Positions 1 through 5,525 are shown, counted from the first letter of the stretch. The stretch: 6,010 nt of DNA from an uncultured Chlorobiales bacterium (GCA_903901395.1 CAIUQW010000055.1:1-6010), one strand, 5' to 3'. The notes: generated by a model from the sequence alone, not told the origin. Translations and numbers: made by a program.

Positions 1-264
1 GCGTTTCCGGTCAATCCGATGGTGCATGAGCTGTACGACGCGCACGAGGTTGTCGGCACAGGCACGCTCTTCCCCGACGACGCGGGCAACCCCATCGTCC
101 ACCTGCACATGGCCTGCGGCCGCGAGGAGAACACCGTCACCGGCTGCGTGCGCAATGGCGTGAAAGTATGGCATGTCATGGAGGTCATTCTGGTAGAACT
201 GCTCGACTCGGAAGCTCGCCGCCTGCTCGACAAAGCCACAGGGTTCAAGCTGCTGGTGCCGTAA
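1..264 (+). CDS. PPC/DUF296 domain protein, C-terminal part (5' end outside window)
   Basis: The frame is open from the first base and ends at TAA 262-264, giving 87 residues that form the C-terminal part of a PPC (plants and prokaryotes conserved, DUF296) domain. The visible hallmarks are a GTGTLFPDDAG turn at about residues 19-29, the strand with the His-x-His pair (HLHMACGRE, His34 and His36 of the visible part), the TGCVRNG segment, the hydrophobic strand VWHVMEVILVEL and a terminal TGFKLL. In known structures these single-domain prokaryotic proteins are small trimers, and the conserved histidines can bind metal. Plant relatives carry an AT-hook and bind DNA. The physiological role of the bacterial stand-alone forms is not established, so a DNA-binding label would be by family name only. 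The gene converges on ald, with a large hairpin in the gap. The family is confident; the function is open. Confidence 0.85.
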   Translation, partial: AFPVNPMVHELYDAHEVVGTGTLFPDDAGNPIVHLHMACGREENTVTGCVRNGVKVWHVMEVILVELLDSEARRLLDKATGFKLLVP

Positions 265-327
265 AAAAATTCTATAGGTCTTATAAGTCGTATAGGTCGT
301 ATAGGACTTATAAGACCTATACGACAG
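263..327 (-). terminator. Nonamer-phased repeat forming a 17-bp hairpin; probable ald terminator
   Basis: Six consecutive nine-base units starting at 274 (ATAGGTCTT, ATAAGTCGT, ATAGGTCGT, ATAGGACTT, ATAAGACCT, ATACGACAG) change from one orientation to its complement halfway. The arms 273-289 and 305-321 are therefore perfect 17-bp inverted repeats around a 15-nt loop. A second, mutually exclusive 12-bp pairing exists between 287-298 and 314-325. Read on the minus strand, the 17-bp stem is followed by GAA and then seven T (complement of A263-A269), the layout of an intrinsic terminator for ald, whose stop lies 30 bases before the stem. The stem is AT-rich for a terminator. In the plus direction there is no T-tract, so for the PPC gene it could only be a 3' end-stabilising hairpin. 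Confidence 0.7.
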
Positions 328-350
328 CACTTACGAACCTTACCCGCGCC

Positions 351-1454
351 TCACGCAAAGGGATTCTTCCCGCACGCCATGCCGAGCGAGCGAGCTACGG
401 CCTCCTGCGTGATTTCGCCGTTGTAGACATTCAAGCCGCCCGCGAGGCCGGGCATGACCACCATGGCGCTCTCAAGGCCGAGATCGGCGAGACGGCGGAC
501 GTAGGGCAAGGTTACGCCGGTCAGCGCTTCGGTCGAGGTGGCAGGATAGGCTGCGGGCATGTTAGTCACGCAGTAGTGCACCACGCCCTCTTGGATGAAC
601 ACAGGATCGAGATGCGAGGTCGGGTGAGAGGTCTCGACGCAGCCGCCCTGGTCGATGGCGATATCGACAATCACCGCGCCCGGCTTCATCGACTGCACCA
701 TGCCGCGCGTCACCAGCTTTGGCGCGCTCGCCCCTGGGAGCAGCACCGCGCCAATGAGCAGATCGGTGCCCGGCAGCAGCTCTTCGATGTGCTGCTCGTT
801 CGAGTAGATCGTGTGCACCTCCGGCGACAAGAGCGCCTCAAGCTCGCACATCCGCTCGTGGTCGGTCTCCATCACCGTCACCTCCGCGCCGAGTCCGGCG
901 GCGATTCGCGCGGCGCTCATCCCCGCGACGCCACCGCCAAGCACGAGCACCCTGCCGGGCAGCACGCCAGGCACGCCGCAAAGCAGCTTCCCCTCGCCAC
1001 CATTGTGCTTCGAGAGATAGTATGCGCCCATAAGCACGCTCATCTTTCCGGCAACCTCGCTCATCGGAGCGAGCAGCGGCAAGCGCCCGCCAACCTCGAC
1101 GGTCTCGTACCCAATCGCCGTCACCCCGGCATCGACAAGCGCTTGCGCAAGCCCCGGCACTCCCGCCAGATGCAGATAGGTGAAGATGATCAGCTCCTTC
1201 CTGAAATAGCAGTACTCCCCTTCCAGCGGTTCCTTCACCTTGACGATGAGTTCGCTTTTCCAAACTTCTTCGGCGGACGAGACGAGCGCCGCGCCAGCCA
1301 GCCGGTACTTCACGTCGCTGAAGCCGCTCGCCGCGCCCGCGCCGCGCTCGACCACCACGCGATGGCCCGCCGCAACAAGCTGCCTCACGCCTGCAGGCGT
1401 ACAGCCAACGCGCGTCTCGCGGGTCTTGATTTCCTTTGGAATTCCTATATTCAT
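351..1454 (-). CDS. ald: L-alanine dehydrogenase (NAD-dependent)
   Basis: This cytoplasmic enzyme interconverts L-alanine with pyruvate, ammonium and NADH. The protein is 367 residues, close to the usual 370. The N-terminal catalytic part shows MNIGIPKEIK, the substrate-binding Arg15, Lys74 in VKVKEP and the catalytic His95 in FTYLHLAG. LPLLAPMSEVAGK follows, then the NAD-binding Rossmann motif VLVLGGGVAGMSAARIAA, with an acidic residue (VMETD) at the end of the next strand to hold the ribose. VDIAIDQGGC, which carries the conserved Asp, comes later. The frame stays open upstream to a TTG at 1493, but I place the start at ATG 1454 because the family begins MxIGIPxE and a promoter-like sequence lies inside the extension. 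There is no Shine-Dalgarno sequence. The gene stands alone on its strand and probably balances alanine and pyruvate or assimilates ammonium. The identification is secure; the direction of flux is not visible. Confidence 0.95.
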   Translation of the reverse strand: MNIGIPKEIKTRETRVGCTPAGVRQLVAAGHRVVVERGAGAASGFSDVKYRLAGAALVSSAEEVWKSELIVKVKEPLEGEYCYFRKELIIFTYLHLAGVPGLAQALVDAGVTAIGYETVEVGGRLPLLAPMSEVAGKMSVLMGAYYLSKHNGGEGKLLCGVPGVLPGRVLVLGGGVAGMSAARIAAGLGAEVTVMETDHERMCELEALLSPEVHTIYSNEQHIEELLPGTDLLIGAVLLPGASAPKLVTRGMVQSMKPGAVIVDIAIDQGGCVETSHPTSHLDPVFIQEGVVHYCVTNMPAAYPATSTEALTGVTLPYVRRLADLGLESAMVVMPGLAGGLNVYNGEITQEAVARSLGMACGKNPFA

Positions 1455-1463
1455 GGCAGAAAA

Positions 1464-1493
1464 ATGATAAGGGTTATCCGCCGACTCCATCAA
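1464..1493 (-). promoter_or_regulatory. Candidate sigma-70-like promoter of ald, close to leaderless
   Basis: On the minus strand TTGATG (1493-1488) and TATCAT (1469-1464) are separated by 18 bases and match TTGACA in four and TATAAT in five of six positions. Only nine bases separate the -10 box from the ATG at 1454, so transcription would begin at or within a few bases of the start codon. This agrees with the lack of a Shine-Dalgarno sequence and with choosing 1454 over the upstream TTG. It is a pattern match by eye only. Confidence 0.35.
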
Positions 1494-1565
1494 TGTAAAG
1501 CTTCAGCCTCTTTTCCGGAACAGGCGCGGTGAACAAGCGTCCCGAATGATCCCACGAAATTCAGC

Positions 1566-1847
1566 ATGATGACTCTTTTGCATGACCCGGCATATTGGCT
1601 CCTGACGACGGGCTGCCTGTGCGCCGCCTCGATTCCGGCGCTGACGCGCTCGATTGGCAAAATGCGGCTCATCGCCATTGCGGCGCTCTGGCTCGCGCTC
1701 TGCGCCGCCACCTTCTGGCGCTTCGGCGCGATGCCAGCGCTTGCGACGACGCTGATTTCGGGCGCATGGGGCGTCGTCCTCCTCGTCGCGTCGCTGATCT
1801 TTTCAGGCATCAAGTCGATGCCGAACCAGCGCTTCGAAGAGCGCTGA
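1566..1847 (+). CDS. Small membrane protein of unknown function, 93 residues
   Basis: I do not recognise this protein. The 93-residue sequence has three hydrophobic segments, roughly residues 10-26, 33-51 and 57-81. They are separated by short loops containing basic residues (TRSIGK, WRF), and a charged tail ends in NQRFEER, so an inner-membrane protein with three helices is likely. No catalytic motif is visible; the two cysteines at 17 and 19 and the one at 46 lie within helices. The start could be ATG 1566 or the adjacent ATG 1569, and neither has a Shine-Dalgarno sequence. The gene is divergent from ald with a gap of 111 bases, and its stop lies 15 bases from the stop of the convergent metallopeptidase. 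The hydrophobic periodicity on this strand and the snug fit between neighbours support it as a real gene rather than a shadow of the overlapping minus-strand frame. Confidence 0.65.
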   Translation: MMTLLHDPAYWLLTTGCLCAASIPALTRSIGKMRLIAIAALWLALCAATFWRFGAMPALATTLISGAWGVVLLVASLIFSGIKSMPNQRFEER

Positions 1848-1862
1848 ATCCATCATCCGCGC

Positions 1863-2609
1863 TCAACGAGTACCGGAAAACCACGCGGGCACGAAGCGCC
1901 ACGCATGCCTCATCTCGCGGTCGTGCGCGACATAATCGGGATCATGCAGCGCGACCGTCTCCCAGTACCTGGCGGAATGATTCATGTGAACGGTGTGGCA
2001 CAGCTCGTGAATCATGATGTAGCGCACGAGCAACGGCGGCAGAAAAACCAGCTTGAGATTGAGATTGATGTTGCCGCGCGTCGAGCAGCTCCCCCACCGG
2101 CTGCGCTGCTTTCTCACCGAAATTCCAGAAACTTTGAAGCCATTGATCGAGGCGAGCCGCATGAGCTGAGACTCGAACCGCAGCTTCGCCCGCCGTTTCA
2201 GCCACTGTTCGAGCGCTGCCAGGCACAAGGCGTGATCGCTGACCGCGCCCGACAGCTCCAGCTTGCCCGCGCTCAGCTCAGCGATCTTGATGCTCTGTCG
2301 ATGCTCCTCGCGATAGCCAACCCGCCACGTCTCTCCTATGCCGCAGAGTTCGATCACCTCGGGCAACGCCGTTTCGGTCTGTCCGGCGTGGGCTGGACGC
2401 TGTTTGGCGAAGGTGCTCTGCACTTTGAGAATCCACGCCATCTTGCTCTCGACCACGAATGGCACGCGCTGCAAATCGTATCCAGCCGGCACGACAACGG
2501 TAAGCCCCTCCTCGGGCGACATCTTCAGGCGGGTATGCCGCGCCCTGCGACTGACCTTGACGGTGTAGTGAATGCCGGATGAATTGCCTCTGAAGGATTG
2601 AGTGGACAT
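1863..2609 (-). CDS. YgjP-type M48 family metallopeptidase (DUF45)
   Basis: This 248-residue protein belongs to the YgjP/DUF45 metal-dependent hydrolase family. The zinc site is clear: HELCH at 201-205 supplies two histidines and the general base Glu202, and His211 in NHSARYW is the expected third ligand. Just upstream is the family signature SVRKQRSRWGSCS (about 164-176), followed by NINLNLKLVFLPPLLVRYIMIHE. The N-terminal 60 or so residues (YTVKVSRRARHTRLKM, LTVVVPAG) match the conserved strand region of these proteins. No signal peptide or membrane segment is visible, so it is probably cytoplasmic. The start is ATG 2609 and length is typical for the family. Substrates of this family are generally unknown, and genome neighbourhoods elsewhere link some members to restriction-modification genes; nothing of that kind is visible here. 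It ends 15 bases from the convergent membrane-protein gene, with no hairpin between the two stops. Confidence 0.9.
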   Translation of the reverse strand: MSTQSFRGNSSGIHYTVKVSRRARHTRLKMSPEEGLTVVVPAGYDLQRVPFVVESKMAWILKVQSTFAKQRPAHAGQTETALPEVIELCGIGETWRVGYREEHRQSIKIAELSAGKLELSGAVSDHALCLAALEQWLKRRAKLRFESQLMRLASINGFKVSGISVRKQRSRWGSCSTRGNINLNLKLVFLPPLLVRYIMIHELCHTVHMNHSARYWETVALHDPDYVAHDREMRHAWRFVPAWFSGTR

Positions 2610-2633
2610 ACGAACCGGGATGTTATGAAAAAT

Positions 2634-2667
2634 GCTGGAATAGTGTAGAAGTATAGCCAGCTGGAAT
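2634..2667. promoter_or_regulatory. Palindrome and direct repeats upstream of the metallopeptidase gene
   Basis: GCTGGAAT occurs twice in the same orientation (2634-2641 and 2660-2667), and CCAGCTGG (2657-2664) is a perfect 8-bp palindrome overlapping the second copy. On the minus strand TATACT (2655-2650) is a possible -10 box 40 bases before the metallopeptidase ATG, with a poor, T-rich -35 region. Together these could be an operator and promoter, but short repeats of this size arise easily by chance. Confidence 0.2.
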
Positions 2668-2671
2668 TGAT

Positions 2672-2779
2672 AAAAAAAGCGGATACCCCCTTCTTCCCGA
2701 CGCTTCTGCTTTTAGCTGTCCGAAAGCAGAAGACCGGGAGTCCTGCATTGCACAGGGATGGGCTGAACGGGGATATCCG
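2672..2779 (-). terminator. Branched intrinsic terminator after the gamma-synthase/lyase gene
   Basis: An outer stem pairs 2680-2690 with 2769-2779 (10 of 11 positions). Inside it lies a hairpin whose arms 2703-2712 and 2723-2732 match perfectly over 10 bp, and this extends after an internal loop through 2694-2698 with 2736-2740. A small third hairpin (CCTG/CAGG) lies near 2744-2758. On the minus strand the outer stem starts 13 bases after the TAA of the gamma-synthase/lyase gene and is followed by one C and seven T (complement of A2672-A2678). The fit to the gene end and to the T-tract supports termination; the branched shape is unusual. Confidence 0.6.
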
Positions 2780-2791
2780 GGAAACGATGTT

Positions 2792-3928
2792 TTATGAAAG
2801 CGCTTGCTTCAGATCAGCGACAAGATCGTCCGGGTCTTCGATGCCGACCGACAGACGGATCACCGAGTCGGTGATGCCTGCCGCCAACCGGTGTTCACTG
2901 CACATCGAAGCGTGGCTCATGGTCGCCGGATGCTCGATGAGCGACTCGACGCCGCCAAGACTTTCGGCCAGCGCAAAAATCCGCGTACTGCGCAAAACAT
3001 GCTCGACCGCCGCCTGCCCGCCGTCAAGCTCGAACGACACCATGCCGCCGAAGCCGCGCTGCTGGCGCTTGGCAAGCTCGTGCTGCGGATGGCTTTCGAG
3101 GCCGGGATAGAACACGCGCTTCACCTTCGGATGCGCGTCGAGAAACTCCGCGACGATCCGGGCGTTGCGCTCGTGCTCCTTCATCCTCGGCACGAGCGTC
3201 TTGATGCCGCGCAGCACCAGCCAGCAATCGAAGGGCTGGGCGCAGGTGCCGAGCGCGTTGACCAGGAACTTGACCTTCTGGTCGAGATCGGGAGTGTTGG
3301 AGAGAATCGCGCCGCCAACCACATCGGAGTGACCGTTGAGATACTTGGTGGTCGAATGAATGACAATATCCGCCCCGAGCCTGAACGGCTGCTGAAGGTA
3401 GGGCGACAAAAAGGTGTTGTCCACGATCGAGAGCAATCCCCTTTCCTTCGCGAAAGCGGTCACGGCGGCAATATCGACAAGGTTCAGAAGCGGATTGGAT
3501 GGCGTTTCGATCCAGACCGCCTTGGTCTTTTCATTGACATACGCTTCGATGCCGTCGAGGTTCCGCAGATTGATGAAGTGGACGCAGATGTTGAAATGCT
3601 CGGCAAAGGTGCTGAGGAGTCGCGCCGTACCGCCGTAGCAATCATCGGTGCAGATGATCTCGTCTCCGCTCTGGAACAGATTCATCGTGGTAGCCACAGC
3701 GGCCATGCCGGTGGTCACGGCAACCGCGCTGGAGCACCCTTCGAGAGCCGCGAGGCTGTCTTCGAGAGCCTTTCTGGTCGGATTGCCGCTCCGGGTGTAA
3801 TCGAAGCCGCGATGCTTGCCGATATCTTCGAAAACAAAGGTCGAACTTTGATAAATCGGCGTCATGATCGCGCCATACGCTTTATCCGGAGCCACTCCGG
3901 CATGGATAGTGTCGGTCTGAAAACTCAT
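2792..3928 (-). CDS. Cystathionine gamma-synthase/gamma-lyase family PLP enzyme
   Basis: A 378-residue member of the Cys/Met metabolism PLP-dependent enzyme family, of normal length. The N-terminus TxxIHAGVAPD and SSTFVF are typical. Tyr44 and Arg46 in YTRSGNPTR bind PLP phosphate from the partner subunit, CYGGT (97-101) holds the ring-stacking Tyr98, Asp170 in VDNTF contacts the pyridine nitrogen, and Lys195 in HSTTKYLNGHSD forms the Schiff base. SLGGVESLIEHPATMSHASM and Arg358 in RLSVGIED complete the substrate site. Glu328 in GGVES points to the gamma-synthase/gamma-lyase group, and Gly100 rather than Cys in YGGT argues against methionine gamma-lyase. It makes cystathionine from cysteine and an activated homoserine, or cleaves cystathionine; sequence alone does not separate the two. 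The start at ATG 3928 lacks a Shine-Dalgarno sequence. It is divergent from the DUF4395 gene and shares its half of the window with cysK. Confidence 0.92.
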   Translation of the reverse strand: MSFQTDTIHAGVAPDKAYGAIMTPIYQSSTFVFEDIGKHRGFDYTRSGNPTRKALEDSLAALEGCSSAVAVTTGMAAVATTMNLFQSGDEIICTDDCYGGTARLLSTFAEHFNICVHFINLRNLDGIEAYVNEKTKAVWIETPSNPLLNLVDIAAVTAFAKERGLLSIVDNTFLSPYLQQPFRLGADIVIHSTTKYLNGHSDVVGGAILSNTPDLDQKVKFLVNALGTCAQPFDCWLVLRGIKTLVPRMKEHERNARIVAEFLDAHPKVKRVFYPGLESHPQHELAKRQQRGFGGMVSFELDGGQAAVEHVLRSTRIFALAESLGGVESLIEHPATMSHASMCSEHRLAAGITDSVIRLSVGIEDPDDLVADLKQALS

Positions 3929-4033
3929 GAAGGCAGTGCTTTTACTGATTTTTTATCGATGATGATCCAGATGCCGCTCTGAACAAAGCCTGGATTGCTG
4001 ATTATTCTCGTGTCGTTCAGCTCATATGAAAAC

Positions 4034-4096
4034 GGCGATTATTTGGAAATGTAATTAACGATTGTTAATTTTGAAAAAAGAAAATCGCCCTTTTTT
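4034..4096 (+). terminator. Terminator-like or attenuator-like element in the divergent region
   Basis: GGCGATT (4034-4040) pairs with AATCGCC (4083-4089). Between them AATTAAC (4053-4059) and GTTAATT (4064-4070) form a perfect 7-bp stem with a GATT loop. One C and six T (4091-4096) follow the outer stem at once, the layout of a plus-strand intrinsic terminator. No plus-strand gene ends upstream, because the opposite strand there is the gamma-synthase/lyase gene, and the DUF4395 gene starts 54 bases further on. It could therefore be a leader attenuator of that gene or a barrier to antisense transcription. The inner inverted repeat could alternatively be a protein-binding operator. Confidence 0.5.
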
Positions 4097-4149
4097 AGAC
4101 GTACAGCGTATAAGGTCGCGCTACTTCATGAATTCTAACTTTTGATACC

Positions 4150-4626
4150 ATGTCACCGCATCCTGCCAGCAACGGAATCCCGATGCCCATCGTCAGCCTC
4201 AACCGGAGCGTGCTCCTCACCGGCATTGTACTCGGTATCATCCTCCAGCAGCCGCTCTTCACGACCGCGCTCTTTCTGATTGTCCTTCCGGCGGTGCTCT
4301 GGGGCCAGAAAGCGAGCCTCATTTATATGATCGGATCACGCCTGTTCAGGAAACAGAACAAGACCGCGACGACCGAAAGCCCGATTCTGATGCGCTTCAA
4401 CAACTCCATTGCCGTCATCATGCTCGGCATGGCGCAGGTTGCATTCCTCTTCAACGCAACAACGGCAGGCTGGGTGCTCTCCGGTATCGTCGCCGTCGCG
4501 GCCTTCGTGGCCCTCTGCGGCTTCTGCTTCGGCTGCTTCCTCTACTTCCAGTTCAACTTGCAGCGCTACCGACTGTTCGGCAGCAAAAACAATTCCGGCG
4601 CGAATACCTTGCAGGTCGAGCATTGA
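4150..4626 (+). CDS. DUF4395 family membrane protein with C-terminal CxxC motif
   Basis: This 158-residue integral membrane protein resembles the DUF4395 family. Hydrophobic segments lie at about 19-35, 37-52, 86-102 and 107-134, the last containing CGFCFGCFLYFQF. Cys126 and Cys129 form the CxxC that, as I recall the family, is its hallmark, with Cys123 close by. The start of the conserved part, VSLNRSVLLTGIVLG, and the charged stretch between helices two and three also fit. The function of the family is not known; members are often encoded near thioredoxin-like or sulfur-handling proteins, so a thiol or sulfur role is an inference. The start may be ATG 4150 or ATG 4183 (residue 12). The latter has GGA six bases upstream and fits the family's N-terminus better. 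TATAAG at 4109-4114 is a possible -10 box without a good -35. Confidence 0.75.
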   Translation: MSPHPASNGIPMPIVSLNRSVLLTGIVLGIILQQPLFTTALFLIVLPAVLWGQKASLIYMIGSRLFRKQNKTATTESPILMRFNNSIAVIMLGMAQVAFLFNATTAGWVLSGIVAVAAFVALCGFCFGCFLYFQFNLQRYRLFGSKNNSGANTLQVEH

Positions 4627-4647
4627 GTGATGGAAAAGTCAATTTTG

Positions 4648-4682
4648 AAAAAATGGCGACCCCGAGCAGTCGGGATCGCCAT
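4648..4682 (-). terminator. Strong hairpin with T-tract on the minus strand after the DUF4395 gene
   Basis: The arms 4653-4665 and 4670-4682 pair at 12 of 13 positions around a GCAG loop, with one C-A mismatch, and are GC-rich. Six A (4648-4653) precede the stem, so on the minus strand the hairpin runs straight into six T, a textbook intrinsic terminator. In the plus direction only CCACTTCCCC follows. It lies 26 bases after the DUF4395 stop, so it may mark the 3' end of that mRNA by structure alone, but its full signal faces the opposite way, where no gene is visible. Confidence 0.6.
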
Positions 4683-4751
4683 CCACTTCCCCTCTCCCTC
4701 AACCGGCCACACCATCACGACGCTGTATTTGCAACCTGCGTAAAGGCATCG

Positions 4752-4764
4752 AATCGTAACGATT
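4752..4764. promoter_or_regulatory. 13-bp palindrome upstream of the response regulator gene
   Basis: AATCGT-A-ACGATT is a perfect inverted repeat with a one-base centre, ending 30 bases before the response regulator ATG. NarL/LuxR-type regulators often bind short inverted repeats, so an autoregulatory operator is possible. I see no second copy upstream of cysK, which weakens the case for a shared operator. Confidence 0.25.
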
Positions 4765-4794
4765 ACCCGAAAATCCATCCCGAAAAATCAAACC

Positions 4795-5493
4795 ATGCAC
4801 CGCCCTTCCGCTTCGCCATCCGCTGAACCATCGTCGAGACAAACTTCTGAAGCGAATGACAAAACAATTCTCATAGCGGACAGCCAGTACCTCACAACCA
4901 CCGCGCTGAGTTCGCTGCTTGTCGAAAAAGGCTACACAGTGCAGACGGCAGCATCGCGGCATGAGCTGATCGGCGAGCTGAAAAGTGGTGACGTCTCCCT
5001 GCTCGTCACCGATTACATCCTGTTCGATTACCGCTCGATCAACGATCTCCGGGAGATCGCCGCCAGCCAGCCGGAGATTCCGGTGCTGGTGCTCTGCAAC
5101 TCGATCAATCCGATGCAGATTCGCGAGCTGAACCTCGCCGGAATTCGAAATATCGCGCTCAAGACCGATGAACGGACGGAGCTGCTGCACGCCGTCGCGA
5201 CGGCGCTGAAAAAGAAAAAAGCCTATACTGGCAGCGTGCTCGACATCCTGCTCCATCAGGATGGCCCCGCGCAGGAGGCCAATCTTCTGACCAGCTCCGA
5301 AATCGAGATCGTCCGGCTGATCTCCTCCGGCCTCTCCACCAAAGAGATTGCCGCCAAAAAGCACATCAGCTTCCATACCGTCATGACCCATCGCAAAAAC
5401 ATATTCCGCAAGCTCGGCGTATCGAGCAGTCAGGAGATGATGCTGCTGGCCATCAAGGCCGGTCTGATCGACAACATCGAATACCACATTTGA
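4795..5493 (+). CDS. NarL/LuxR-type DNA-binding response regulator
   Basis: This 232-residue two-domain regulator begins with a short polar tail (about 1-21). The receiver domain follows: KTILIADSQ at 23-31, the probable phosphoacceptor Asp73 in LLVTDYILFDY, and the conserved Lys123 in IALKTDE. Two receiver positions are unusual. The acidic pair that binds Mg2+ is Asp29-Ser30 instead of two acids, and Cys101 in VLVLCNS stands where Thr or Ser normally couples phosphorylation to signalling. A Lys-rich linker (139-142) leads to the LuxR helix-turn-helix at about 164-224 (LLTSSEIEIVRLISSGLS, KEIAAKKHISFHTVMTHRKN, IFRKLGV). No histidine kinase is visible in the window. It lies 168 bases after the DUF4395 gene and 110 bases before cysK on the same strand, so control of cysK is plausible but unproven. 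ATG 4795 is the only sensible start and has no Shine-Dalgarno sequence. Confidence 0.92.
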   Translation: MHRPSASPSAEPSSRQTSEANDKTILIADSQYLTTTALSSLLVEKGYTVQTAASRHELIGELKSGDVSLLVTDYILFDYRSINDLREIAASQPEIPVLVLCNSINPMQIRELNLAGIRNIALKTDERTELLHAVATALKKKKAYTGSVLDILLHQDGPAQEANLLTSSEIEIVRLISSGLSTKEIAAKKHISFHTVMTHRKNIFRKLGVSSSQEMMLLAIKAGLIDNIEYHI

Positions 5494-5508
5494 CCTCTAC
5501 CCTTTTAA

Positions 5509-5525
5509 CGGTATGAAAAATACCG
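5509..5525 (+). other. Short hairpin between the regulator gene and cysK
   Basis: CGGTAT (5509-5514) and ATACCG (5520-5525) form a 6-bp stem with a GAAAA loop 15 bases after the regulator stop, and CGGGATTTCCCG (5532-5543) could fold just behind it. No T-tract follows on the plus strand, so it does not look like an intrinsic terminator and read-through into cysK is possible. It may be an mRNA-processing or stabilising structure, or chance. Confidence 0.3.

Noticed and set aside
274..327. CRISPR array or tandem coding repeat
   Set aside because: The units are only nine bases with no spacers, and they invert half way, which fits a hairpin and not a CRISPR array or a repeat protein.
168..1532. 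Plus-strand open frame of 454 codons across ald
   Set aside because: It is the antisense shadow of ald in GC-rich DNA: the translation is rich in Arg, His and Ala, has no recognisable domain, and includes the Tyr-Arg-Ser reading of the intergenic repeat.
2804..3982. Plus-strand open frame of 392 codons opposite the gamma-synthase/lyase gene
   Set aside because: The minus strand encodes an intact PLP enzyme with every active-site residue; the antisense frame has low-complexity composition and no motif.
3929..4149. SAM or other known riboswitch before the gamma-synthase/lyase gene
   Set aside because: The minus-strand leader shows only a weak CTGAAC/GTTCAG pair (4015-4020 with 3979-3984) and no recognisable riboswitch core; the T-tract structure in this region faces the other strand.
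4623..4826. Small plus-strand frame of 67 codons overlapping the DUF4395 stop
   Set aside because: It starts with TTG, contains a strong hairpin, overlaps the regulator start and has no recognisable sequence.
4699..5487. Minus-strand open frame of 262 codons opposite the response regulator
   Set aside because: It is the antisense shadow of a regulator with clear receiver and LuxR domains. The minus-strand terminator at 4648-4682 lies just past its stop codon at 4699, which made me look twice, but the translation resembles no family I know.
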